From Pseudomonas fluorescens (GTDB lineage Bacteria; Pseudomonadota; Gammaproteobacteria; Pseudomonadales; Pseudomonadaceae), in the NCBI RefSeq assembly GCF_001307155.1, contig NZ_CP012830.1, positions 1,357,501-1,421,500 of the forward strand: 64,000 bases of DNA, in the 5' to 3' direction. A program made the translations under genes and the position numbers. Shown here in pieces: positions 26,816-34,841 of this stretch; position 1 is the stretch's first letter; each line of letters starts with the position of its first letter. A model generated the notes under the pieces. The model did not search any database and had not been told where the DNA came from. It saw nothing but the letters and a program-made list of their open reading frames with translations.

Positions 26816-27697
26816 TCAGCTTCTGCGCTGTTGCCACGCCGCCGCCAGCCCGCTGAGGCAAATGATCGCAATGCCAATGACCGTGGTCAGGCTTGGCGTG
26901 TGGGAAAACAACAGCCAGCCGAGCAATCCGGCAAACACGATCTGACAGTAACCAAAGGGCGCCAGCAGTGCTGGCGCCGCATGCCGGAATGCCTGAGTCA
27001 GCAGCAGATGCGCGGTCATCCCGCAGCTACCCAGCGCCAGCATCAGCAGGCCATGAGTCAAACTTGGCACTTGCCAGAACATCGGCACCAGTGCGCTCAT
27101 GACCAGGGTGTTGCATAACCCGGCAAAGAAGTTGCTGGTGGTCGGGCTGTCGATCTCGCTGAGTTTGCGCGTCAACAGTTGGTAAAAGCAGAAGAACAAC
27201 GCCGAGCAAAACGGCAGCAACACCGCTGGAGTGAACAAATCACCGCCCGGATGGACGATGATCAACACGCCGATAAACCCGCAAATCACCGCCAGCCATT
27301 GCCCGCGCGTCACCCGCTCACCGAGCAAGGGCACCGACAACGCAGTCACCAACACCGGCGCGAGAAAGTTGACCGCCGTGGCTTCCGCCAAAGGAATGAA
27401 CAACAAGCCCGTGGTGAACAACAGGCTGGTCCCGAGCAAGCACAATGCCCGCAGCAATTGCAGCAACGGGCGCTTGGTGCGCAGGACACGCAAGCCCGAT
27501 TGCGGCAGAAAAATCCCGGCCATCAGCAACGTGTGAACCAGATACCGCGCCCACACCACCATGATCACCGGATAGAAACCCGACAGGTATTTGGACAAAG
27601 CGTCGTGAGTGGAAAACAGGAAGGTCGCGACAACGATCAGCAGGATGCCTTTGAAGGGTTGATTGATACCGGAAAGCGGAGTGCTCGATACAGTCAT
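26816..27697 (-). CDS. EamA/DMT family transporter
   Basis: A 293-residue, ten-helix drug/metabolite transporter with two EamA repeats (FKGILLIVVATFLFSTHDAL at the start of the first, and LLPFCSALFFCFYQLLTRKL at the start of the second). The direction and cargo are not predictable. It is on the same strand as the isomerase and dehydrogenase genes upstream, 112 bp beyond the isomerase stop with a REPIN between. It could be the export or uptake step of the IclR cluster. The stop is 6 bp from that of the chemoreceptor (convergent). Confidence 0.82.
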   Translation of the reverse strand: MTVSSTPLSGINQPFKGILLIVVATFLFSTHDALSKYLSGFYPVIMVVWARYLVHTLLMAGIFLPQSGLRVLRTKRPLLQLLRALCLLGTSLLFTTGLLFIPLAEATAVNFLAPVLVTALSVPLLGERVTRGQWLAVICGFIGVLIIVHPGGDLFTPAVLLPFCSALFFCFYQLLTRKLSEIDSPTTSNFFAGLCNTLVMSALVPMFWQVPSLTHGLLMLALGSCGMTAHLLLTQAFRHAAPALLAPFGYCQIVFAGLLGWLLFSHTPSLTTVIGIAIICLSGLAAAWQQRRS

Positions 27698-27729
27698 GGG
27701 AAATCCCGAAAGTTGAAGGACCTGAAAAG

Positions 27730-27793
27730 CATCGCGGGCAAGCCTTGCTCCTACAGGTCAACGAAAACCTGTAGGAGCAAGGCTTGCCCGCGA
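27730..27793. repeat. REPIN, type A, compact
   Basis: ATCGCGGGCAAGCCTTGCTC followed by CTACAGG, then after only 10 bp the inverse CCTGTAGGAGCAAGGCTTGC. It is the tightest pair in the window and could fold into an almost continuous hairpin between the isomerase and transporter genes. Confidence 0.85.
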
Positions 27794-27809
27794 AGGTGCG
27801 CAGCACCGG

Positions 27810-28631
27810 TCAAACAAGCGCCAACAACGCACGCGTCTTATCCAACGCCATCTGCGCCCGCTGCAAGGCACTCACGCCCTGCCGTTGCAACTGCACGGCC
27901 GGCACCTCCAGGCTCAATGGCAGATTAACCGGCAAACACCTCAATAACCCAAGCAGGTCGCAATCCCCTTCGCCAGGGAAACGCCGCTCGTTGCGTGCCT
28001 GACGCAAAATCTCCTGCATGTCTGCAGGCCTGGGTCCTGCCACATCGCACAGCTGTGCATAACGCAGGCGTGACGGCGCGACCCTGGCCAGATCTTCCAG
28101 ACGTGAAGCCGAGCGGTCGAAATGGAATGCATCCACCAGCACGCCACCGTATTGGTGATCAGCGTTTTCAACAATACGCACGGCCTGCTCAAGGTTGCGC
28201 GCATCGGTCCAGGGCATGAACTCCAGATGAGTGTGCAAACCGTAACCCGCCGCCAGATCGCAGAGTGCGGCAAAATTCTCGGTGAGCCGCTGCTCGTCAG
28301 GATCATTACCGGCTACCAGTAATTCACTGGCACCGAGCTCTGCGCCGGCCGCCAGGACCGCCTCGAAATCCGCCACCCGGGTTTCGGCTTTCAGTCGCAG
28401 AATTTCGACATCCAGCACTTGAATGCCGGTGTCACGCAGCCGCGCCCGCGTCTGTTGCCACAACTGTGCATCGGCCATCAGCGGGAAATGATGCTCCTCG
28501 GGGGTGGCCGGGACCAGTCGCAGCCCGACATGGCTATACCCTGCACGCGCCGCCACCTCGACCATCTCCGGCGGCGACAATTCAAGAACGGTCAGGCTGG
28601 CCAGGGAGAAAATACGCTCGCTCATGTTCAT
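27810..28631 (-). CDS. Sugar phosphate isomerase/epimerase (TIM barrel, AP endonuclease 2 family)
   Basis: A 273-residue xylose-isomerase-like TIM barrel, the fold of inosose dehydratase (IolE), hydroxypyruvate isomerase and dehydroshikimate dehydratase. Metal-ligand regions visible are HLEFMPW (glutamate), GVLVDAFHFDRSASRLEDLA (aspartate and histidine), GEGDCDLLGLL and LEVPAVQL (second glutamate). The start overlaps the stop of the upstream Gfo/Idh/MocA gene (ATGA at 28628-28631), so the two are coupled; an ATG at 28625 behind GAGGAA is an alternative. The pairing suggests successive oxidation and isomerisation or dehydration of a cyclic polyol, but the substrate is unknown. Confidence 0.8.
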   Translation of the reverse strand: MNMSERIFSLASLTVLELSPPEMVEVAARAGYSHVGLRLVPATPEEHHFPLMADAQLWQQTRARLRDTGIQVLDVEILRLKAETRVADFEAVLAAGAELGASELLVAGNDPDEQRLTENFAALCDLAAGYGLHTHLEFMPWTDARNLEQAVRIVENADHQYGGVLVDAFHFDRSASRLEDLARVAPSRLRYAQLCDVAGPRPADMQEILRQARNERRFPGEGDCDLLGLLRCLPVNLPLSLEVPAVQLQRQGVSALQRAQMALDKTRALLALV

Positions 28632-29683
28632 TCCTCGATCCGTGCCGGAACACAGGCGCGACCGCTGGCAGCGGCCTCGCGTATGGCTTCGATCAGCGCC
28701 AGCGTTCGGGCCGCGTCAGCGACGCTCACCAGCGGCTTCGCCTCACCTCGGGCCACCTTCACGAAATGCTGCAATTGCAGGCGCAGTGCTTCATCCGCGT
28801 TGAAACATTCTTGAACGGCCTGCAAGGGTTGATGCCAACCGGCGTCCGCTTCGGCGTAATGCCAGCGCTTGAGTTGCGGAATACTCAGTGCGCCAGCGGT
28901 CCCGGCCAGCAGGTAGCACGGTTGGTCGAACTGGCGTGGGTAAACCGGGTTTTCTCCCGAGTCCAGCTCCCAGCTCCAGGGCGCCGCCACCGCGTCGGAG
29001 CCGGTCAGACTGCCCAGCGCACCGTTGTCGAATTGCAGCAGTACCGCCGCGCAATCTTCATTGGCAAACCTGCGCACCGCATTGCTGGTGATGGCCTGTA
29101 CCTGGCGCACTTCACCGCACAAGTGGCGTAGCAGATCGAGGTCGTGAATCAGGTTGGTCAGCAACATCCCGGCACCGGTCTCGCGGCGCCAGGGAATCTC
29201 GAAATAACAGTCGGGTTTGCGCACCTGCCAGAGCGCGGTGACTATTGTCAGCTGCCCCAGTGCCCCGCTGCGCACCAGCTCATGGGCGCGGGCGATCAGC
29301 GGATTATGCCGACGATGATGACCGACCAGAACCGGCACGCCAGTGGCTGTCGACGCGGCCACCAGTTCGCGCACTTCATCCAGGTGGACGCCCACCGGTT
29401 TCTCCAGCAGCACCGGCACGCCTGCGGCCAGGCAATCGAGCGCCGTACTCACGTGCAGGTTGTTCGGGTTGGCAACGATAACAGCGTCAGGCTTGAGCTG
29501 TTCCAGCAGTGCCCGGTGATCGGCGAAATACGGCACGCCCCACTCGGCCGCGATCCCGGCGGCTTGCGGACCAGGATCGGCCACTGCGCACAAGGTCGCC
29601 TCATTCAGGGTCTTGAGATGCTGGTAATGCTGCTGGCCCATATTGCCGGCGCCAATCAGCGCAATGCGAAGTGGCGAACTCAC
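28628..29683 (-). CDS. Gfo/Idh/MocA family oxidoreductase
   Basis: A 351-residue NAD(P)-dependent dehydrogenase of the inositol 2-dehydrogenase/glucose-fructose oxidoreductase family. The N-terminal Rossmann motif is IALIGAGNMGQQH, the EKPVG motif with the catalytic lysine is at about residue 95 (LLEKPVGVHLDE), and the C-terminal dimerisation domain has NLIHDLDLLRHL. The start is GTG at 29683, preceded by AAGAGGA. It is the first gene of a leftward unit with the isomerase. Two direct AATTCCAA half-sites lie 36-64 bp upstream, in common with the FAD gene, so IclR control is likely. Confidence 0.85.
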   Translation of the reverse strand: MSSPLRIALIGAGNMGQQHYQHLKTLNEATLCAVADPGPQAAGIAAEWGVPYFADHRALLEQLKPDAVIVANPNNLHVSTALDCLAAGVPVLLEKPVGVHLDEVRELVAASTATGVPVLVGHHRRHNPLIARAHELVRSGALGQLTIVTALWQVRKPDCYFEIPWRRETGAGMLLTNLIHDLDLLRHLCGEVRQVQAITSNAVRRFANEDCAAVLLQFDNGALGSLTGSDAVAAPWSWELDSGENPVYPRQFDQPCYLLAGTAGALSIPQLKRWHYAEADAGWHQPLQAVQECFNADEALRLQLQHFVKVARGEAKPLVSVADAARTLALIEAIREAAASGRACVPARIEE

Positions 29684-29718
29684 AGTGCAATCCTCTTGTG
29701 ATTATTGTCAGGACATCG

Positions 29719-29747
29719 AATTCCAATAATCTAGAACTCAATTCCAA
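29719..29747 (-). promoter_or_regulatory. Candidate IclR operator before the Gfo/Idh/MocA gene
   Basis: AATTCCAA occurs at 29719-29726 and 29740-29747, exactly 21 bp apart, which is two helical turns. The same half-site forms the perfect palindrome at 30841-30861 on the other side of the iclR gene. Confidence 0.55.
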
Positions 29748-29795
29748 TTTCTCACACAAGGAAACGCCAATAGTGTTCGAACAGCGCACAGCTTC

Positions 29796-29900
29796 TGTAG
29801 GAGCAGCCGGGCGGCGTTCCGTTTGCTCGCGATAAACGATGACGCGGTCTTCCTGAAACACCGCAGTGTCTGCATCGCGAGCAAGCTTTGCTCCTACAGG
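29796..29900. repeat. REPIN, type A with an altered left half
   Basis: The right half is near-standard (ATCGCGAGCAAGCTTTGCTCC). The left half has GTAGGAGCA, then 17 altered bases (GCCGGGCGGCGTTCCGT), then TTGCTCGCGAT. This is the same place and size of substitution as in the pair at 7669, with different sequence. Confidence 0.75.
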
Positions 29901-29920
29901 GGGATATGGGGATATGGCGA

Positions 29921-30697
29921 TCAGTTGAACAGCTCCGAGGCCTGACTCGCCGCCGACAGCTCCTGGGCAAACTGCAGCAACAACGGCGCCAGTTCATGCA
30001 GTCGTGACTCGGGTAACCGCGCACTCGGCCCGGCGACACTGAGCACGCCTACCACCCGCCCATCCACCGGATGGCGCACCACTGCGGCGATTGCCGAGGT
30101 GCCGACCGCCGAGCTCTCCTGAACCCAGGCATAGCCATGTTCGCGGGCCAGGCGCAGGCGCTCGAGCAGTTCGATGTTGGAGCGCGGTGCATTCGGTCCC
30201 AACTCCAGCGGCATATCCGCCGCTTGCCGTTCCACCAGTGACAAAGCCTCGGCATCACTGAGGCTGGCCAGCCACGCGTGCCCTGACGCGGTGTAGAACA
30301 ACGGTGCATCGCGGCCCATGTCCGGGTCATAGCGCAAACCGGAACGCGCGCCCTGAGACTTGGCGATCCAGGTCTGACGCTCGCCCTCGATCACGCCCAA
30401 TCGCACCAGCTCGCCGGTTTCCTGGGCCAACCGATCAAGCACCGGCTGGACGATATCCGCGCCGCTGCTCGACAGGTAACGAAAGCCCATGGCAACCAGT
30501 TTGGTCGACAGGTGATAACGCAAGTTGTCCGGATTCTGCCGCACGTAACCCAGGCGGACCAGCTCGGCGAGCAAGCGGTGCGTCGCACTTTTCGGGATCT
30601 CCAGTTGCTCGGCCAGCACCTGCATCGGCAGGCCTCGCGGATCACTGGTAAGACTTTCCAGAACACTGAAGACACGTTCGATTTGACTGCCGGCCAT
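29921..30697 (-). CDS. IclR-family transcriptional regulator
   Basis: A 258-residue IclR regulator: winged HTH at about residues 5-65 (IERVFSVLESLTSDPRGLPM, then LEIPKSATHRLLAELVRLGY) and a GAF-like effector domain (residues 80-255) with SGHAWLASLSDAEAL and GTSAIAAVVRHPVDGRVVGVLSVAGP, the usual C-terminal signature. It is divergent from the FAD dehydrogenase gene (190 bp) and upstream of the dehydrogenase-isomerase unit. The TTGGAATT half-sites on both sides are probably its operators. The effector is unknown. Confidence 0.88.
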   Translation of the reverse strand: MAGSQIERVFSVLESLTSDPRGLPMQVLAEQLEIPKSATHRLLAELVRLGYVRQNPDNLRYHLSTKLVAMGFRYLSSSGADIVQPVLDRLAQETGELVRLGVIEGERQTWIAKSQGARSGLRYDPDMGRDAPLFYTASGHAWLASLSDAEALSLVERQAADMPLELGPNAPRSNIELLERLRLAREHGYAWVQESSAVGTSAIAAVVRHPVDGRVVGVLSVAGPSARLPESRLHELAPLLLQFAQELSAASQASELFN

Positions 30698-30840
30698 GGT
30701 GCGATTCCAGACGAAATTTGGCCGATTCTAGAAGACAACCGGGTGAATGCGAAATGTGGAACTGCAGTGTCCGATAACCGCCCGAAAATAGCGCTTTGCG
30801 CCGGGACGGTCTTGTCGTTTTCAAACCGGCTCCGTATATT

Positions 30841-30861
30841 TTTTGGAATTAAATTCCAAAA
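30841..30861 (+). promoter_or_regulatory. Perfect palindromic IclR operator candidate
   Basis: TTTTGGAATT-A-AATTCCAAAA is a perfect 10+1+10 palindrome, 26 bp before the FAD gene start. IclR-family operators are often AT-rich palindromes of this size. The half-site repeats at 29719 and 29740. Confidence 0.65.
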
Positions 30862-30867
30862 TAACAA
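30860..30867 (+). promoter_or_regulatory. Hfq/Crc-type CA motif before the FAD dehydrogenase gene
   Basis: AATAACAA matches AAnAAnAA and ends 7 bp before the GGAG ribosome-binding site at 30875-30878. It overlaps the operator palindrome by two bases, and is identical to the motif at 19125. Confidence 0.5.
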
Positions 30868-30887
30868 GATCGTCGGAGTCAGCCAGC

Positions 30888-32666
30888 ATGCCTGCCAAAT
30901 CCACTTTTCCCCCTGCAGTCGACTGCGATGTGCTGATTGTCGGCTCCGGTGCGGCGGGTTTGTCCGCCGCCGTCACCGCGGCCTGGCACGGGCTCAAGGT
31001 GATCGTCGTGGAAAAAGAACCGGTGTTCGGCGGCGCCACGGCCTGGTCCGGTGGCTGGGCGTGGGTGCCGTGCAATCCGCTGGCCCGGCGCGCCGGCATC
31101 ATTGAAGACGTCGACCTGCCGCGCACCTACCTCAAACACGAACTTGGCGAACGCTACCAACCGGCGCTGATCGACGCTTTCCTCGAAGCCGGCCCGCGCA
31201 TGGTCGCGTTCTTTGAGGAGCACACCTCGCTGCAATTTGCCGACGGCAACGGCATCGCCGATATTCACGGCGACACACCGGGCGCCGGAACCGGCGGACG
31301 CTCGGTGATCGCCGCGCCTTACGACGCACGCAAGGTCGGCACGTTGCTCAAGCGGCTGCGAACAACGATGCGTGAAACCTCGTTCATGGGCATGCCGATC
31401 ATGGCCGGCACCGATCTGTCGGCGTTCCTCAATCTGACCCGTTCTTGGTCCGCGTTCTGGCACGTGACCCGGCGTTTCAGCCGACACCTGCTCGACCTCG
31501 CGCTACACGGTCGCGCGATGCAACTGGTGAATGGCGTGGCGCTGGTGGCGCGTTTGGCAAAATCGGCTGAAGACCTCGGCGTTCTGCTCTGGGAGTCAGC
31601 GCCTGTCACCGGGCTGCTGCGTGACGGCAACCGGGTCAGCGGCGCGGTTATCCACAGCGCCAAAGGCGTTATCCAGATCCGCGCACGCCAAGCCGTGGTG
31701 CTGGCGGCCGGTGGTTTTCCCAACGACATCGAACGGCGCAAGACACTGTTCCCACGCACGCCCACTGGCGTTGAGCATCTGGCGCTGCCACCGCTCGGTG
31801 CCTCGGGCGACGGCCTGCGGCTGGGCGAAAGCGTCGGCGGCCAGATAAAGACCGACCTCGAATCACCGGTGGCCTGGGCACCGGTTTCTCAGGTGCCCTA
31901 CAAGGACGGCAGCGTCGGTCACTTCCCGCACATCATCGAGCGTGGCAAACCGGGAATCATCGGCGTACTGCGTAACGGCCAGCGCTTCGTCAACGAAGCC
32001 AACGGCTACTACGATTACGTCACGGCAATGGTCGCCGCCGCCCCGGCCGATGAAGAAGTCGCCTCCTGGCTGATTTGCAGCCATCACTTTCAACGTCGTT
32101 ACGGCCTGGGAATTTCCCGACCCTTCCCGTTACCCGTCACACCGTTCATTCGCAGCGGCTACTTGAAAACCGGCAACACGATTGAAGAACTGGCCCTGGC
32201 CTGTGGCATCGACGCCAGCGCGCTGGAAACCACCGTGTCGCACTACAACCAGCATGCGCGAAAAGGTGAAGACCCGCTGTTCGGTCGTGGCTCCACACCT
32301 TACAACCGCAAGCAAGGCGATCCACTCCAGCAACCCAACCCCTGCGTCGCGCCGATCGACAAAGGCCCCTTCTACGCCGTCAAGGTTCAGCCTGGCTGCT
32401 TCGGCACATTCGCCGGGCTGAAGGTCAATCAACACGCGCAAGTACTCGACGGCGATGGGCAAGCCATCCACGGGCTCTACGCCGCGGGCACCGATATGGC
32501 CAGCATCATGGGCGGCCACTACCCTGCCGGCGGGATCAATCTTGGTCCGGCCTTGACCTTCGGCTACATAGCCGCGCGACATATCGCTGGCGTAACCGCG
32601 TACGAACGGGAGAGCACGCTGCCGCGCTCAACGACTACCGGCGAGGGAACCAAACAGCCAGCGTGA
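30888..32666 (+). CDS. FAD-dependent oxidoreductase (3-ketosteroid dehydrogenase / fumarate reductase flavoprotein family)
   Basis: A 592-residue flavoprotein. The N-terminal FAD-binding motif is DVLIVGSGAAGLSAAVTAA, followed by GGATAWSGG. The C terminus has AGTDMASIMGGHYPAGGINL then GPALTFGYIAARHIAG, which fits the KstD-like group that introduces double bonds next to a ring carbonyl. The ATG at 30888 is used because GGAG lies 9 bp before it; a TTG start at 30843 would lie inside the operator palindrome. It is divergent from iclR. A plausible job is desaturation of a cyclic ketone, but the substrate is not known. Confidence 0.8.
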   Translation: MPAKSTFPPAVDCDVLIVGSGAAGLSAAVTAAWHGLKVIVVEKEPVFGGATAWSGGWAWVPCNPLARRAGIIEDVDLPRTYLKHELGERYQPALIDAFLEAGPRMVAFFEEHTSLQFADGNGIADIHGDTPGAGTGGRSVIAAPYDARKVGTLLKRLRTTMRETSFMGMPIMAGTDLSAFLNLTRSWSAFWHVTRRFSRHLLDLALHGRAMQLVNGVALVARLAKSAEDLGVLLWESAPVTGLLRDGNRVSGAVIHSAKGVIQIRARQAVVLAAGGFPNDIERRKTLFPRTPTGVEHLALPPLGASGDGLRLGESVGGQIKTDLESPVAWAPVSQVPYKDGSVGHFPHIIERGKPGIIGVLRNGQRFVNEANGYYDYVTAMVAAAPADEEVASWLICSHHFQRRYGLGISRPFPLPVTPFIRSGYLKTGNTIEELALACGIDASALETTVSHYNQHARKGEDPLFGRGSTPYNRKQGDPLQQPNPCVAPIDKGPFYAVKVQPGCFGTFAGLKVNQHAQVLDGDGQAIHGLYAAGTDMASIMGGHYPAGGINLGPALTFGYIAARHIAGVTAYERESTLPRSTTTGEGTKQPA

Positions 32667-32818
32667 TGCCTGAGACGTTCGCCGAAGCTGGTCTGCCGCC
32701 AGCGTTTTTGCAGGTGAATGCCATACTGCCTTTTATTCGGCATAGTCTGACCATCAACCTGGCGCCCATCCCAGCCACCAGCAACACTCATCACCACGCG
32801 TAAACAGAGGATTCCCAC

Positions 32819-33727
32819 ATGCTATGGAAAAAAGGCCGCCGCAGCGACAACGTGGTCGATGCACGCGGTGAGGATGCTGGCGGTGCTGGTGACGGCGGCG
32901 GGATGCGCTTTGGCGGTGGCAAGGGACTGAGCCTGACGGCCATCGTGCTGATCGTCGGCATCGGCTGGATCACGGGCCAGGACCCGATGCAGATTCTCGG
33001 GCAGTTGGCCGGACAGATGAACCAACAGTCAGCCCCGGCTACCACGCAAACCGTGCAAACCCGCAAGGCGCCGCCAGCCAATGATCAACAGGCCGAGTTT
33101 GTCGCGCGGATCCTCGGCGACACCGAAGACACCTGGGGCCAGATTTTCCAGCAAGCCGGTCGCCAATACACGGCGCCGAAGCTGCTGCTGTTCAGTGGCC
33201 GAGTGAATTCCGGCTGTGGTGGTGCCTCCTCGGCGACCGGTCCGTTCTACTGCCCGGCAGATCAACGGGTGTATCTGGACATGAGTTTCTTCAAGGAAAT
33301 GTCTCAACGCTTCGGTGCCGCCGGCGATTTCGCCCAGGCTTACGTGATTGCTCACGAAGTCGGCCATCACGTGCAAACCTTGCTCGGTGTATCCGCCAAG
33401 ATCCAGGCCGCACGTCAAAAAGGTCTGCGCATGGAAGGTGACGGCGGTCTGCTGGTGCGTCAGGAATTGCAAGCCGATTGCCTGGCGGGTGTCTGGGCCA
33501 ACAACGCGCAAAAACGCCTGAACTGGCTGGAGCCGGGTGACGTCGAAGAAGCCCTGAACGCCGCCAATGCCATCGGCGACGACCGTTTGCAGCAACAGGG
33601 TCAGGGCCGCGTGGTCCCGGACTCCTTCACCCACGGTACCTCGGCGCAACGGGTTCGCTGGTTCAAGACCGGCTTTGCCCAGGGCCAAGTCAGTCAATGC
33701 GACACCTTCTCGACGAAGAGCCTCTAA
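32819..33727 (+). CDS. ypfJ: Neutral zinc metallopeptidase, YpfJ family
   Basis: A 302-residue membrane-anchored protein of the YpfJ (DUF541-unrelated, zinc peptidase) family. After a glycine-rich N terminus (RSDNVVDARGEDAGGAG) there is one membrane helix at about residues 37-55 (LSLTAIVLIVGIGWITG), then the periplasmic domain with the zinc motif HEVGHH starting at His179 and FCPADQ-like YCPADQRVYLD before it. The target is not known. The gene is followed without gap by a hydrolase gene whose ATG begins directly after the TAA. Confidence 0.88.
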   Translation: MLWKKGRRSDNVVDARGEDAGGAGDGGGMRFGGGKGLSLTAIVLIVGIGWITGQDPMQILGQLAGQMNQQSAPATTQTVQTRKAPPANDQQAEFVARILGDTEDTWGQIFQQAGRQYTAPKLLLFSGRVNSGCGGASSATGPFYCPADQRVYLDMSFFKEMSQRFGAAGDFAQAYVIAHEVGHHVQTLLGVSAKIQAARQKGLRMEGDGGLLVRQELQADCLAGVWANNAQKRLNWLEPGDVEEALNAANAIGDDRLQQQGQGRVVPDSFTHGTSAQRVRWFKTGFAQGQVSQCDTFSTKSL

Positions 33728-34693
33728 ATGCGCACGCGCTGGCTGCTGGTATTCGCTCTGTTATTCGGCAGCGCCAACCTGCTGGCTAGCGAGCATGCGG
33801 TCAAGCTCATCAGCCCTGGTCGGCTGAACATGGGCGACTCCGAACTGGCGGTTGGCATAAGCCAGTCGTCACCGCAAATCCAGCGTGTACTGATCGTGAT
33901 TCACGGGCGCTTGCGCAATGCCGAAACCTACCGCCAGAGCGCGGAAAGAGCCGCCGAGCAGGCCGGACAAAGCGCAACCACCCTGGTGATAGCGCCGCAA
34001 TTTCTTAATGAAAGCGACATCGCACGCCATCAACTGCCCGACAGTCTGCTGCATTGGCGCGGTGATGACTGGATGGCCGGCGAGCCGTCCATCGGAGCGA
34101 ATCCGCTGAGTTCTTATGCGGTGCTCGACAAGATTCTGCAACGCCTGAGCGATCGCCAGCAGTTTCCAACCCTGAAAGAAGTCGTCATCGCCGGCCATTC
34201 CGGTGGCGCACAAGTGGTGCAACGTTATGCACTGCTCGGCCACGATCAGCCGGCACTGCAAGCGGCGGGCGTCAGCGTGCGCTACGTGATCGCCAACCCG
34301 TCTTCGTATGCGTATTTCGATGAGCAGCGGCCGGTGCCGTTCAATGCCGCGCGTTGCCCCGGTTTCAACGACTGGAAGTACGGGCTGCTGAAACTGCCGG
34401 ACTACGCCAACGGGCAAACGCCGCAGCAACTGGAGCAAGGCTACGTCCAGCGCAACATCACCTATTTGCTCGGTCAGCGAGACACCAACCCGCATCATCC
34501 GGCACTCGACAGAAGCTGCGCTGCCGAGACGCAGGGCGCGTCTCGGCTGGTTCGTGGACATCGCTACTTTGACTACCTGCAGCAGCGTCATCCCGAAGGG
34601 TTGAATCAGCATCTGATCGAAGTGCCCGGCGTCGGGCATAACGGGGACAAGATGTTCACTTCGCCCGAGGGGCAGAAGGCCCTGTTTCAGTAG
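33728..34693 (+). CDS. Secreted alpha/beta hydrolase
   Basis: A 321-residue protein with a Sec signal peptide (LLVFALLFGSANLLAS, cleavage at about residue 20). The nucleophile elbow is GHSGGAQ at about residue 158, and a late histidine sits in GVGHNGDKMF near residue 301, consistent with a Ser-His-Asp triad. The exact substrate is not known; lipase, esterase or poly-hydroxyalkanoate-type activity are all possible. It begins immediately after the ypfJ stop codon, so the two are cotranscribed and both act outside the cytoplasmic membrane. Confidence 0.78.
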   Translation: MRTRWLLVFALLFGSANLLASEHAVKLISPGRLNMGDSELAVGISQSSPQIQRVLIVIHGRLRNAETYRQSAERAAEQAGQSATTLVIAPQFLNESDIARHQLPDSLLHWRGDDWMAGEPSIGANPLSSYAVLDKILQRLSDRQQFPTLKEVVIAGHSGGAQVVQRYALLGHDQPALQAAGVSVRYVIANPSSYAYFDEQRPVPFNAARCPGFNDWKYGLLKLPDYANGQTPQQLEQGYVQRNITYLLGQRDTNPHHPALDRSCAAETQGASRLVRGHRYFDYLQQRHPEGLNQHLIEVPGVGHNGDKMFTSPEGQKALFQ

Positions 34694-34704
34694 CGCCGAA
34701 CAAC

Positions 34705-34832
34705 TGTGGCAAGGGAGCTTGCTCCCGCGGGTCGGTCTGCGCTCGGGCAAAGCGACCCCGAAACTGGTCGCCGCGGATTATCAGGTACAACCCATTCGCC
34801 GGTTTACGACGGGAGCAAGCTCCCTCGCCACA
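34705..34832. repeat. REPIN, type B (TGTGGC(A/G)AGGGAGCTTGC)
   Basis: A roughly 128-bp element beginning TGTGGCAAGGGAGCTTGCTC and ending with its inverse GAGCAAGCTCCCTCGCCACA. Four related copies lie at 46022, 52495, 59607 and 63355. Confidence 0.85.
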
Positions 34833-34841
34833 ACGGCACTC

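Noticed and set aside
31648..31656. TTATCCACA DnaA-box match in the FAD gene
   Set aside because: It lies inside a conserved reading frame, and none of the other blocks of the 98-bp element are around it.
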